Shown in pieces: positions 45,635 to 57,328 of a DNA stretch of 64,000 nt. How positions within the stretch are numbered: the first letter of the stretch is position 1; each line of letters starts with the position of its first letter. Source of the stretch: Pseudomonas sp. GD03919 (GTDB lineage: Bacteria > Pseudomonadota > Gammaproteobacteria > Pseudomonadales > Pseudomonadaceae); assembly GCF_029814935.1 (NCBI RefSeq), contig NZ_CP104582.1, positions 3,968,001 to 4,032,000 of the forward strand, written 5' to 3'. Position numbers and translations under genes: made by a program. Below the pieces are notes generated by a model. The model made no database searches. It saw only the letters and a list, made by a program, of their open reading frames with translations, and was not told the origin of the DNA.

Positions 45635-46639
45635 TTAAAGGGTGCCGGGAGGCGCCAGCAGCAGCGCCTCCAGTTCCAGGCCGACGCGCTCGGCGCCGAG
45701 GCCATCGAAGCAGGGCTTGTCACGGTCACCGCTGCCGGCGTTCAGGCCGCTGGCGCACAGGTGAATCTGGCTACGGCCGTAGGCGCCCACCTTGCCGGGC
45801 AGGGTTGGTCCGTAGAGGGAAATATTCGGCACATCCAGCGCGGCGGCCAGATGACCAAGACCGGTGTCGACCGAGACGCAGGCGCTGGCGCCGGCGATCA
45901 CCTTGGCTACGCCGGCCAGGTTGAGCTTTGGCAGCACGGAGGCATGCGTTAGCCCAGCGACGATGCGCTCGGCACGTGCCTTCTCCGTCTCGTTGCCCCA
46001 GGGCAGGCGTACGGCCCAGCCCAGCTCGTCCATGCGCTCGGCCAGCGCACGCCAGTCGGATTCCGGCCAATGCTTGCTGGCCCAGGTGGTGCCATGCAGG
46101 AACACCAAGTACGGCTGCGCGGCGGCATCCATCATCGCCGCACGGTTCAGGCCGTAGTCACCCGTGCCGGACGGCAGCGTGTAACCGAGCGCCTTGGCGA
46201 ACAGCTGGCGCACCCGTTCCAGGGCATGTTGATCCTTGGGTACCGCATAGCGGCGATCATAGAAGCGACTGGCCAGCGGCTCACGCGCCGAGTCGCGATC
46301 CAGCCCCGCTACCGGTGCCGACACATAACGGGTCAGCCAGGCGCTTTTGAGCAAGCCCTGGGCGTCGATCACCAGGTCATAGCGGGTTTCCCGCAGACGC
46401 CGCTTGAAGCGTGCCCATTCGCCGCTACGCCAGGTGCGCAGCGGATGCTTGCGCCAGCGGCGAATGGCCACCGGGATCACCTGGGACACGGCTGGATGCC
46501 AGGCGGGAATCTCGGCAAAGCCTTCTTCCACCACCCAATCGAAGCGAATACCGGGAATGGCGCGTGCGGCATCGGTCAACGCTGGCAGGGTATGCACCAC
46601 GTCGCCCAGCGACGAGGTCTTGATGATCAGCACCCGCAA
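45635..46639 (-). CDS. waaC: LPS heptosyltransferase I
   Basis: A 334-residue GT9 enzyme that adds the first L-glycero-D-manno-heptose to Kdo. The start is a TTG at 46639 just after the waaF stop, giving MRVLIIKTSSLGDVVHTLPALTD, the known N-terminus; GAGGG lies about 10 bases upstream. The C-terminal nucleotide site has FLHGTTWASKHWP and SVDTGLGHLAAALDVPNISLYGPT. It uses ADP-heptose from HldE, also in this window. Confidence 0.95.
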   Translation of the reverse strand: MRVLIIKTSSLGDVVHTLPALTDAARAIPGIRFDWVVEEGFAEIPAWHPAVSQVIPVAIRRWRKHPLRTWRSGEWARFKRRLRETRYDLVIDAQGLLKSAWLTRYVSAPVAGLDRDSAREPLASRFYDRRYAVPKDQHALERVRQLFAKALGYTLPSGTGDYGLNRAAMMDAAAQPYLVFLHGTTWASKHWPESDWRALAERMDELGWAVRLPWGNETEKARAERIVAGLTHASVLPKLNLAGVAKVIAGASACVSVDTGLGHLAAALDVPNISLYGPTLPGKVGAYGRSQIHLCASGLNAGSGDRDKPCFDGLGAERVGLELEALLLAPPGTL

Positions 46640-46640
46640 A

Positions 46641-47684
46641 TCAGTCGCCCTCGACCAGGGTCAGGGCATCACCGACCAGACGCTCCAGCGCCTCGATCAC
46701 CGGGCGTGGCTTGAGCTCGCGCAGGCAGTTGTAGTGACCGAAGCGGCAGGTACGCTCGAAGCAGGGGCTGCACTCCAGGCCCAGACGCACGATCTCGACA
46801 CGATCAGCCAGCGGCGGCGTGAAACCCGGCGAGGTGGAGCCGTAGACCGCCACCAGCGGACGGTTCAGCGCCGCTGCCACGTGCATCAGCCCGGAATCGT
46901 TGGACACCACGGCCGTGGCCGCCGACATCAGGTCGATGGCCTCTGCCAGGCTGGTCTGCCCGGAGAGGTTGCTGACTTCCTCGCGCAGCCCCGGAATCAG
47001 GCGCATGCGAATGTCTTCGCCGCCGGCATGGTCGTTCTTCGAGCCGAACAGCCAGACCTGCCAACCCTCGCGAATCTTGATCTCGGCCACCTTGGCATAG
47101 TGCTCGGCCGGCCAGCGTTTGGCCTCGCCGAATTCGGCGCCGGGACACAGCGCCAGCACCGGGCGATCCAGCTGCAGTTCGAACTTTGCCAGCGCGGCAT
47201 CACGACTGGCTTCATCGATCACCAGACGTGGCTGCGGATAGGGCTGCGACAAGGCAGCGCCGGGCTCATAGGCCAGCGCCATGAAGCGCTCGATCATCAG
47301 CGGATAGCGGTCTTTGTCCAGCGTACGAATATCGTTGAGCAGGCCATAGCGCATCTCGCCCTTCCAGCCGGTGCGTTTGGGGATGCCGGCGAACCAGGGC
47401 ACCAAGGCGGACTTGAGCGAGTTGGGCAGCAGAATGGCCTGATCGTACTGGCCGGCCAGCGACTTGCCGATGCGCCGGCGCGTGGCCAGGTCGAGCACGC
47501 CATGCCCCAGCGGCAGGCTCAGCGCGGCGCGCACCTCGGGCATGCGCTCGAGGATCGGCCGGCTCCAGTCCGGCGCCAGCACATCGATCTCGCACTCGGG
47601 ATGGCGCTGTTTCAGGCACTGGAACAGCGTCTGCGCCATCACCATGTCGCCTACCCAGCTTGGCCCAACGATCAGTATCTTCAT
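46641..47684 (-). CDS. waaF: LPS heptosyltransferase II
   Basis: A 347-residue GT9 enzyme that adds the second heptose. It begins MKILIVGPSWVGDMVMAQTLF and carries LCPGAEFGEAKRWP and VVSNDSGLMHVAAALNRP, the ADP-heptose site. SPCFERTCRFGHYNCL is the Cys-rich C-terminal segment of this family. It is the first gene of an 11-gene minus-strand LPS run ending at 36157. The 203 bases between it and ilvE (47685-47887) should hold the promoter; I see no clear consensus there. Confidence 0.96.
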   Translation of the reverse strand: MKILIVGPSWVGDMVMAQTLFQCLKQRHPECEIDVLAPDWSRPILERMPEVRAALSLPLGHGVLDLATRRRIGKSLAGQYDQAILLPNSLKSALVPWFAGIPKRTGWKGEMRYGLLNDIRTLDKDRYPLMIERFMALAYEPGAALSQPYPQPRLVIDEASRDAALAKFELQLDRPVLALCPGAEFGEAKRWPAEHYAKVAEIKIREGWQVWLFGSKNDHAGGEDIRMRLIPGLREEVSNLSGQTSLAEAIDLMSAATAVVSNDSGLMHVAAALNRPLVAVYGSTSPGFTPPLADRVEIVRLGLECSPCFERTCRFGHYNCLRELKPRPVIEALERLVGDALTLVEGD

Positions 47685-47887
47685 ATCTTTTCCAGAAACG
47701 ACCGGGGAGGCTCAGAGCCCGCCTGCAATCAGCTGCGCGTCGGTCATGCGTCGTTGCAAAAGGGTCTTGGGCGTTCATTTACCGCAGTAAACTCACGCCC
47801 TCGCCCCTGTTGCGCCTAGCCTGACACTAACTCGCAAGATTACCGGCGGACTCTTGAGGCCTCCCCGTCGAGCCTTCGAACAATCGC

Positions 47888-48811
47888 TTATTTAACCAGC
47901 GTACGCCATTCGGCATGCGCGCTGGTCTTGCCGGTGACCAGGTCGAAGTAGGCCTTCTGCAGCTTCTCGGTCACCGGGCCACGGCGACCTGCACCGATCT
48001 TGCGGCCGTCGACTTCGCGGATCGGCGTGACTTCGGCAGCGGTGCCGGTGAAAAAGGCCTCGTCGGCGATGTACACCTCATCGCGGGTGATGCGCTTCTC
48101 GACCACCTTGATGCCGTGCTCTTCGGCCAGGGTCAGGATGGTGCTGCGGGTAATGCCGTTGAGGCAGGAGGTCACTTCCGGGGTGTACACCACGCCGTCC
48201 TTGACCAGGAAGATGTTCTCGCCCGAGCCTTCGGCCACGTAGCCTTCCGGATCCAGCAGCATGGCCTCGTCGGCGCCGCCGGAGATGGCTTCCTGCAAGG
48301 CCAGCATCGAGTTGATGTAGTTGCCGTTGGCTTTCGCGCGGGTCATGGCGATGTTGACGTGATGGCGGGTGTAGGAGCTGGTGCGCACCTTGATGCCCGC
48401 TTCCAGGGCTTCTTCCCCCATGTACGCGCCCCAGTGCCAGGCGGCAACGATCACGTGTACTTTCAGGCCAGCGGCGCGCAGCCCCATGCCTTCGCTGCCG
48501 AAGAACACCATCGGGCGCAGGTAGGCGCTTTCCAGGCCGTTCTCGCGCACGGCGGCACGCTGCGCTTCGTTGATCTCTTCCTTGGTGAAAGGAATCTGCA
48601 TATTGAAGATATGCGCGGAGTCGAACAGGCGATCGGTGTGCGCCTGCAGGCGGAAGATCGCGGTGCCGTCCGGGGTGTTGTAGGCACGCACACCCTCAAA
48701 CACGCCCATGCCGTAGTGCAGGGTATGGGTCAGCACATGGGTGTTGGCTTCGCGCCAAGGCACCAGTTTGCCGTCGTACCAGATCACGCCATCACGGTCG
48801 GACATCGACAT
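47888..48811 (-). CDS. ilvE: Branched-chain amino acid aminotransferase
   Basis: A 307-residue fold-type IV PLP enzyme that makes or degrades Leu, Ile and Val with 2-oxoglutarate. The PLP lysine is in MTRAKANGNYINSMLA; the phosphate-binding NGITRSTIL and FFTGTAAEVTPI motifs follow. A strong GAGGAG precedes the ATG at 48811. It lies between glnE and the LPS operon as in other pseudomonads. Confidence 0.96.
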   Translation of the reverse strand: MSMSDRDGVIWYDGKLVPWREANTHVLTHTLHYGMGVFEGVRAYNTPDGTAIFRLQAHTDRLFDSAHIFNMQIPFTKEEINEAQRAAVRENGLESAYLRPMVFFGSEGMGLRAAGLKVHVIVAAWHWGAYMGEEALEAGIKVRTSSYTRHHVNIAMTRAKANGNYINSMLALQEAISGGADEAMLLDPEGYVAEGSGENIFLVKDGVVYTPEVTSCLNGITRSTILTLAEEHGIKVVEKRITRDEVYIADEAFFTGTAAEVTPIREVDGRKIGAGRRGPVTEKLQKAYFDLVTGKTSAHAEWRTLVK

Positions 48812-48874
48812 CTTGCCTGCTCCTCAAATTCGCTTCACGGTTCGCACAATAAGATAGGGCCGCAGCCCCGTCAT

Positions 48875-51817
48875 TCAACTCAATCCCAGTTCGCGCCACA
48901 GGCGCATCACAGCGCGTCGCTCATCCTGGAACTGATCCCCCGGCACCACTCCAGGCTGCTTCTGCAGCGCCTGGCGATGGGCCGCCGAGCGGTAATTCTT
49001 GTAGACCTCACGCAGCAACGCGGCATCCTCGGCGCCCATCAGACCGACCCGCTCCAGACCTTCCAGAATGCGGATGTTATCGGTGAACTCGAGTAGCTGC
49101 GGGTGCTGCCACGACCAGGCCAGAGCCGCGTATTGCACCATAAATTCGATATCGACGATACCACCGGCGTCCTGCTTCAGATCGAAGGAGGACGTGGCCT
49201 CGAAGGCATTCGGCGCCGTTCCGGCTGCGGTATTTTTGTTGCCAAGGTTGTCGCGCATCTTCGCCCGCATCTCGCTGACCTCGACGCGCAGCGCCTGGAT
49301 ATCACGCTGACGACCCAGCACGGCAGCGCGCACGCGGGCAAACTCGCCGGCCAGACGCGAACAGCCCACCAGCACCCGCGCGCGCACCAGCGCCTGATGC
49401 TCCCAGGTCCAGGCCTCGTTCTCCTGGTAGCGCTGGAAGGCGCCGAGCGAGCTGACCAGAAGCCCGGCTGCGCCCGATGGTCGCAGACGCATATCCACTT
49501 CATACAGGGCGCCGGAGGCGGTCTGAGTAGTCAGCAAATGAATGATGCGCTGCCCCAGGCGGGTGAAGAACTGCGCGCCGTCGATGGGTTTGGCACCATC
49601 GGTCTCGGCCTGCGGATCGCCGTCATGAATGAACACCAGATCCAGATCCGACCCGTGGCCGAACTCCAGGCCACCGACCTTACCGTAGCCGACGATGATG
49701 AAGTCCGGGTCGCACGGTGTGCCGTCTGCACGGAACGGCCGACCATGACGCTGCACCGTGTGCTGCCAGGCCAGCGCCAGCACCTGATCGAGAATCGCCT
49801 CGGCCAGCCAGGTGAGGTAATCCGACACTTTCATCAAGGGCAGCGTACCGGCGATCTCCGAGGCGGCCACGCGCAGGCTGTGCGCCAGCTTGAAATGACG
49901 CAGCGCCTCCATCTGCTGCTCCAGATCCTCCTCGGGAATGCGCACCAGCCGTTCGCGCAGCTCGGCGGCCAGCTCCGGCGCCAGCGGCGGCGAATACAAC
50001 CGGCCTTCATTGAGCAACTCATCGAGCAGCAGCGGGTAGCGGGCTATCTGCTCGGCAATCCAGGGGCTGGCGGCGCAGAGCGTGATCAGTCGCTCCAGCG
50101 CTCCTGGGTTTTCAGTCAGAAGCACCAGGTAGGCCGAGCGCCGGGCGACCTTCTCGACCAACGGCAGCACCCGCTCCAGCACCAGATCCGGCCTGTCGTG
50201 CTCGACGGTCTGCGCCAGCAAGCGCGGAATGAAGGCATCCAGACGCTCGCGCCCGAGCCGCTGCATGGCACGCACCTGCGGCCCGCTGCGCAGATCGACG
50301 AGGCGCCGATTGGCCGTGACGGCCTCGACAAAGCCGGCTTCCTGCAACTGCAGCACGGCAGCCTCATCATCCAGTGCGCCTTGCCATAAAGGCAGCCACT
50401 CGGCGCCGACTGCGGTTTCGCCGGCCTGCGCCTCATCATCGTCGGGATCGGCGATCACTTGCTGGAAGTGCCATTCGATGCGGCCACGCCAATGCATCAG
50501 GCGCTCATGGAAACTCGACCAGTCGGCAAAGCCCATGATCGCCGCCACCCGCGCCTGATCCTGCGCATCGGCCGGCAGCATCTGCGTCTGCCGGTCACCG
50601 ATGCCTTGCAGGGCATGCTCGGTATAACGCAGAAACTCATAACCTTCCTTCATCTCCGCAACCACCGCCGGGGGCAGGTAGCCTTGCCCTTCCAGCGTGA
50701 TCAGCACCTTGAGCAGCGGGCGCTGCTGCAGGCTGAGGTCGCGTCCGCCATGGATCAGCTGGAAAGCCTGGGCGATGAACTCGATCTCGCGAATACCCCC
50801 CGCGCCGAGCTTGATGTTCTCGCTCATGCCCTTGCGCCGCACCTCCTGCTGGATCAGCAGTTTCATCGCACGCAGCGCCTCGATGGCGGAAAAGTCCAGA
50901 TAACGGCGATAGACGAAGGGCCGCAGCATTTCCAGCAACTCGGCACCCGCCTTCTGATCCCCCCCCACTACGCGCGCCTTGATCATCGCGTAGCGCTCCC
51001 AGTCGCGCCCCTGGTCCTGGTAGTACTGCTCCAGTGCATTGAAGCTGAATACCAGCGCACCGCTGGAGCCATAAGGGCGCAAGCGCATGTCGGTGCGGAA
51101 TACGAAACCGTCGACGGTGATCGCATCCAGCGCCTTGATCAGCTTCTGCCCAAGGCGGGTGAAGAACTCCTGATTGTCCAGCGGACGTTTGACCCCTTCG
51201 GTCTCGCCGCCCTCCGGGTAACCGAAGATCAGGTCGATATCCGAAGAAAGATTGAGCTCATGCGCGCCAAGCTTGCCCATGCCGAGAATGACCATGTGCT
51301 GCGCCTGGCCGCTGCGCCGCCCTACCGGCGTACCGAACTGCGCGCAATGGCGTGGATAGAGCCAGTGATAGGCCAGATCGATACATGCGTCGGCCAGATC
51401 GGACAGATCGCGACAGGTCTCCGCCAGCGCCGCCTGGCGGCTGAAGTCGCGCCAGATGATGCGCAGTTGCTGTCGATTACGAAAACGCCGCAGGCAACGC
51501 CCCAGCGCATCCTCGTCGGCACACTCGGCCAACTGTGCCTCCAGCTGCTGACGCAGTTCGCCTGGCGCCAGGCTGCGTTCCAGCTCGCCGGAATCGGCCA
51601 GCGCAACGAACATCTGCGGATCACGCCGGGCCTGCTCGGCGACGAAATCGCTCAGCGCCGACACCTGCTGCCAGGCCATGCGCCGCGCCTGCGGCCAGGC
51701 CGCAACTCGCTCGACCAGCCCGTCACGCTCGGCCAGCGCCGCCTGCAATGACTGTTCGGCGCGCTCGGCAAGGGCGCTCAGGGAAGGGGGCAACTCGACC
51801 AACAACGGCAGGCTCAT
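48875..51817 (-). CDS. glnE: Glutamine synthetase adenylyltransferase / deadenylase
   Basis: A 980-residue two-headed enzyme. The N-terminal nucleotidyltransferase (deadenylase) has SSDIDLIFGYPEGG near residue 190, and the C-terminal one (adenylylation) has GSDLDLVFIHDGD near residue 722. Each is followed by a helical domain with KLGAGGIREIEFIAQ and KQDAGGIVDIEFMVQ. It switches glutamine synthetase off and on according to nitrogen status through PII. It is divergent from aceE across a 270-base gap. Confidence 0.97.
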   Translation of the reverse strand: MSLPLLVELPPSLSALAERAEQSLQAALAERDGLVERVAAWPQARRMAWQQVSALSDFVAEQARRDPQMFVALADSGELERSLAPGELRQQLEAQLAECADEDALGRCLRRFRNRQQLRIIWRDFSRQAALAETCRDLSDLADACIDLAYHWLYPRHCAQFGTPVGRRSGQAQHMVILGMGKLGAHELNLSSDIDLIFGYPEGGETEGVKRPLDNQEFFTRLGQKLIKALDAITVDGFVFRTDMRLRPYGSSGALVFSFNALEQYYQDQGRDWERYAMIKARVVGGDQKAGAELLEMLRPFVYRRYLDFSAIEALRAMKLLIQQEVRRKGMSENIKLGAGGIREIEFIAQAFQLIHGGRDLSLQQRPLLKVLITLEGQGYLPPAVVAEMKEGYEFLRYTEHALQGIGDRQTQMLPADAQDQARVAAIMGFADWSSFHERLMHWRGRIEWHFQQVIADPDDDEAQAGETAVGAEWLPLWQGALDDEAAVLQLQEAGFVEAVTANRRLVDLRSGPQVRAMQRLGRERLDAFIPRLLAQTVEHDRPDLVLERVLPLVEKVARRSAYLVLLTENPGALERLITLCAASPWIAEQIARYPLLLDELLNEGRLYSPPLAPELAAELRERLVRIPEEDLEQQMEALRHFKLAHSLRVAASEIAGTLPLMKVSDYLTWLAEAILDQVLALAWQHTVQRHGRPFRADGTPCDPDFIIVGYGKVGGLEFGHGSDLDLVFIHDGDPQAETDGAKPIDGAQFFTRLGQRIIHLLTTQTASGALYEVDMRLRPSGAAGLLVSSLGAFQRYQENEAWTWEHQALVRARVLVGCSRLAGEFARVRAAVLGRQRDIQALRVEVSEMRAKMRDNLGNKNTAAGTAPNAFEATSSFDLKQDAGGIVDIEFMVQYAALAWSWQHPQLLEFTDNIRILEGLERVGLMGAEDAALLREVYKNYRSAAHRQALQKQPGVVPGDQFQDERRAVMRLWRELGLS

Positions 51818-51908
51818 GGTCTATCCTTTTGGCGGGCTGCCAGACATACGGCGCAGACACCCAAACCCCTGAGGTAGTGGGCGCGCGCGGCCGGCAACAC
51901 CGCGAACT

Positions 51909-51921
51909 GTAGTTTTACTAC
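51909..51921. promoter_or_regulatory. Palindromic operator site 1 upstream of aceE
   Basis: GTAGT-TTT-ACTAC is a perfect 5+5 palindrome. With the site at 51961-51975 it forms a pair whose centres are 53 bases apart, about five helical turns. The T/A-G-T-N3-A-C-T/A layout resembles operators of FadR-type GntR regulators such as PdhR (TGGT-N3-ACCA), but the bases differ. Confidence 0.7.
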
Positions 51922-51960
51922 GGAAGAAATGTATCCAGAGGGCTGAATCCGCCGTCGAAA

Positions 51961-51975
51961 TGTAGTAAAACTACA
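51961..51975. promoter_or_regulatory. Palindromic operator site 2 upstream of aceE
   Basis: TGTAGT-AAA-ACTACA is a perfect 6+6 palindrome. Together with site 1 it makes a perfect 14-base inverted repeat (51908-51921 with 51962-51975). It lies 113 bases before the aceE ATG, between glnE and aceE. The rest of this gap (51818-52087) shows no gene. Confidence 0.72.
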
Positions 51976-52087
51976 CGCGGCCGGTCCTACCCCCGGTAAA
52001 TCCAAGAACTTCAACTCGCCCGCCCAAAAAGCTGACGAGACCCAACTGGCCTCCGATTCTGGAAGCCTTTCCGCCCTGGAGCAAGCC

Positions 52088-54733
<2,646 letters not shown>

Positions 54734-54744
54734 GGAGCGTAGCG

Positions 54745-56721
54745 ATGAGTGAGTTGATTCGCGTACCCGACCTCGGCGGTGAAGGCGAGGTGATTGAACT
54801 GCTGGTCAATGTCGGCGACCGCATCGAAGCCGATCAGAGCGTACTGACCCTGGAGTCCGACAAGGCCTCCATGGAAGTGCCCTCGCCCAAGGCCGGCGTG
54901 ATCAAGGAAATCAAGGTCAAGATCGGTGACCGCCTGAAGGAAGGCGACGAGCTGCTGGTGCTGGACGTCGAAGGTGCTGCGCAAGCGGCGCCTGCGCCGA
55001 AAGCCGAAGCCGCCCCTGCCGAAGCCCCGCAAGCGGTCGCTCCGGCAGCAGCGCCCGCCGCTGCTGCCACCGGCAGCAGCGTGCAGGACGTGCACGTGCC
55101 GGATATCGGCACCGACGGCAAGGTCAAGGTCATCGAAGTCATGGTCAAGGCCGGCGACACGATCGAAGCCGACCAGTCGCTGATCACCCTGGAGTCCGAC
55201 AAGGCCTCCATGGAAATCCCCTCGCCGGCTGCCGGCGTGGTGGAGCAAGTGCTGGTCAAGCTGGATGATGAAATCGGCACTGGCGACCTGATCCTCAAGC
55301 TGCGCACCGCTGGTGGCGCAACTGCCGACGCTGCTCCGGCTCAAGCCGCAGCACCCGCTGCTGCGCCAGCCGCCGCACCTGCTCCCGCTGCCGCAGCCCC
55401 GGCTGCTGCTTCGGTGCAGGACGTACACGTGCCGGACATCGGCTCCAGCGCCAAGGGCAAGGTCATCGAGATCATGGTCAAGGCCGGCGACAGCATCGAA
55501 GCCGACCAGAGCCTGCTGACCCTGGAATCCGACAAGGCCTCCATGGAAATCCCCTCGCCGGCTGCCGGCGTGGTGGAAGAAGTGCTGGTCAAGCTGGATG
55601 ACGAGATCGGCACCGGCGACCTGATTCTCAAGCTCAAGGTCGCGGGCGCCGCACCGGCCGCTGCGCCGGCGCAAGCCAGCCAGGAAGTGCACCGCGTACC
55701 GGAAGGCGCCGCACCGGAAGTGGCCGCCGAAGTGCGCGCCATCGCCTCGCTGTCTGCTGCCGCTGCCGATCCGGCCAACGCACCCAAGCGCAGCAGCGCC
55801 AAGGTGCACGCCGGCCCTGCCGTGCGTCAGCTGGCCCGCGACTTCGGTGTGGAGCTGGCGGATATCGCCGGCACCGGCCCGAAAGGTCGCATTCTCAAGG
55901 AAGACGTGCAGGCTTACGTCAAGGCCATGATGCATAAGGCCAAGGCCGCACCGCAGGCGCCTGCTGCAGCTGCTACCGGCGGCGCCGGCATCCCGCCGAT
56001 CCCGACCGTGGACTTCAGCAAGTTCGGTGAAGTCGAAGAAGTGGCCATGACCCGCCTGATGCAGGTCGGCGCTGCCAACCTGCACCGCAGCTGGCTCAAC
56101 GTGCCGCACGTGACCCAGTTCGATTCGGCCGACATCACCGACCTGGAAGCCTTCCGCGTCGCGCAAAAGGCCGTGGCGGAAAAGGCCGGCGTCAAGCTGA
56201 CCGTGCTGCCGCTGCTGCTCAAGGCCTGCGCCCACCTGCTCAAGGAACTGCCGGACTTCAACAGTTCGCTGGCGCCGAGCGGCAAGGCGATCATCCGCAA
56301 GAAGTACGTGCATATCGGCTTCGCCGTCGATACGCCGGACGGCCTGCTGGTGCCGGTGATCAAGAACGTCGACCAGAAGAGTCTGCTGCAACTGGCTGCT
56401 GAAGCCGCCGCCCTGGCGGAAAAAGCGCGCACCAAGAAGCTCTCGGCTGATGACATGCAGGGCGCCTGCTTCACCATCTCCAGCCTCGGCCACATTGGCG
56501 GCACCGGCTTCACGCCGATCGTCAACGCGCCGGAAGTGGCGATCCTCGGTGTCAGCAAGGCAACCATGCAGCCGGTGTGGGATGGCAAGGCCTTCCAGCC
56601 CAAGCTGATGCTGCCGCTGTCGCTGTCCTACGATCACCGGGTGATCAACGGCGCGGCTGCCGCACGCTTCACTCAGCGCCTGTCGCAGCTGCTGGCCGAC
56701 ATCCGCACCATCCTGCTGTAA
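54745..56721 (+). CDS. aceF: Pyruvate dehydrogenase E2, dihydrolipoyl acetyltransferase with three lipoyl domains
   Basis: A 658-residue E2. Three lipoyl domains have the lipoylated Lys at 40, 153 and 264, each in the motif ESDKASME. Alanine/proline-rich linkers follow each. The E1/E3-binding domain lies at about 353-390 (VRQLARDFGVELADIAGTGPKGRI). The catalytic domain follows, with His631 in SYDHRVINGA. It forms the core of the complex and transfers acetyl to CoA. P. aeruginosa AceF has two lipoyl domains and Azotobacter vinelandii E2 three, so this copy number varies within the family. Confidence 0.97.
   Translation: MSELIRVPDLGGEGEVIELLVNVGDRIEADQSVLTLESDKASMEVPSPKAGVIKEIKVKIGDRLKEGDELLVLDVEGAAQAAPAPKAEAAPAEAPQAVAPAAAPAAAATGSSVQDVHVPDIGTDGKVKVIEVMVKAGDTIEADQSLITLESDKASMEIPSPAAGVVEQVLVKLDDEIGTGDLILKLRTAGGATADAAPAQAAAPAAAPAAAPAPAAAAPAAASVQDVHVPDIGSSAKGKVIEIMVKAGDSIEADQSLLTLESDKASMEIPSPAAGVVEEVLVKLDDEIGTGDLILKLKVAGAAPAAAPAQASQEVHRVPEGAAPEVAAEVRAIASLSAAAADPANAPKRSSAKVHAGPAVRQLARDFGVELADIAGTGPKGRILKEDVQAYVKAMMHKAKAAPQAPAAAATGGAGIPPIPTVDFSKFGEVEEVAMTRLMQVGAANLHRSWLNVPHVTQFDSADITDLEAFRVAQKAVAEKAGVKLTVLPLLLKACAHLLKELPDFNSSLAPSGKAIIRKKYVHIGFAVDTPDGLLVPVIKNVDQKSLLQLAAEAAALAEKARTKKLSADDMQGACFTISSLGHIGGTGFTPIVNAPEVAILGVSKATMQPVWDGKAFQPKLMLPLSLSYDHRVINGAAAARFTQRLSQLLADIRTILL
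55129..55635 (+). repeat. Direct repeat encoding lipoyl domains 2 and 3 of AceF
   Basis: 55129-55302 and 55462-55635 align without gaps over 174 bases at an offset of 333; I count about 17 differences, so near 90% identity. Lipoyl domain 1 is much more distant. This marks a fairly recent domain duplication or gene conversion. Confidence 0.85.
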
Positions 56722-56752
56722 ACCGTTTCGAGCACGCCACGCTCGCACCCTC

Positions 56753-56782
56753 AACCCCGCCCATCCAGGCGGGGTTCTTTTT
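56753..56782 (+). terminator. Rho-independent terminator of aceEF
   Basis: AACCCCGCC (56753-56761), loop CATCCA, GGCGGGGTT (56768-56776), then CTTTTT. A textbook GC stem followed by a T-run. Confidence 0.92.
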
Positions 56783-56877
56783 GCCTGCACGAATCAGGGC
56801 CGGCTTGATCCTGATCATGGCGCTGAACGCAGCAAGCGCCATGATCGTTGCATCGATCTCGATCCGGTGCGCGCCTC

Positions 56878-57318
56878 ATGCTCTATCTATTGCTCAAATT
56901 CGCCCACCTGACTGCAGCCGCATTCTTCATCGGTGGCGTCTTCTTCGAAGTGATGATTCTCAGCCGTGCCACACAGGCACTGCCGGATGCAGCCAAGGCC
57001 GGCTTCTCACGCGCACTGGGCCAACGCGCCAGGCAGGTCATGCATTGGGTCATACTGGTGCTCTACGCCGCCGGCCTGAGCCTGGCCTGGCACTACCGCG
57101 CAGCCCTGCATGCGCCACTGGCCAGCAGCTTCGGCATTCTGCTCAGCCTGAAAATCATCCTGGCGCTGAGCATCCTCGGGCATTTTCTGCTGGTGGTTTT
57201 CCTGATGCGCAACGGCCGCATGACCGCGCCACGCTCGCGCCGTATTCACCTGAGCGTGCTGCTGCACATGTTGGTCATTCTGTTCCTGGCCAAGGCCATG
57301 TTTCTGCTAAAGCTGTGA
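56878..57318 (+). CDS. Small CopD/DUF2269-like integral membrane protein
   Basis: A 146-residue protein with four membrane helices (about 3-22, 46-66, 78-103, 122-143). I start at the ATG at 56878; an upstream in-frame start at 56848 adds only basic residues. His residues sit at helix starts (KFAHLTAAAFFIGGV and IHLSVLLHML), as in heme- or copper-linked CopD-like proteins. There is no partner gene nearby. Its location right after the aceEF terminator implies its own promoter, which I cannot identify. Confidence 0.7.
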   Translation: MLYLLLKFAHLTAAAFFIGGVFFEVMILSRATQALPDAAKAGFSRALGQRARQVMHWVILVLYAAGLSLAWHYRAALHAPLASSFGILLSLKIILALSILGHFLLVVFLMRNGRMTAPRSRRIHLSVLLHMLVILFLAKAMFLLKL

Positions 57319-57328
57319 GCGGGGCAAA

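Noticed and set aside
54745..56721. Three lipoyl domains in AceF taken as unprecedented
   Set aside because: Azotobacter vinelandii and E. coli E2 also have three; only the recent duplication is notable.
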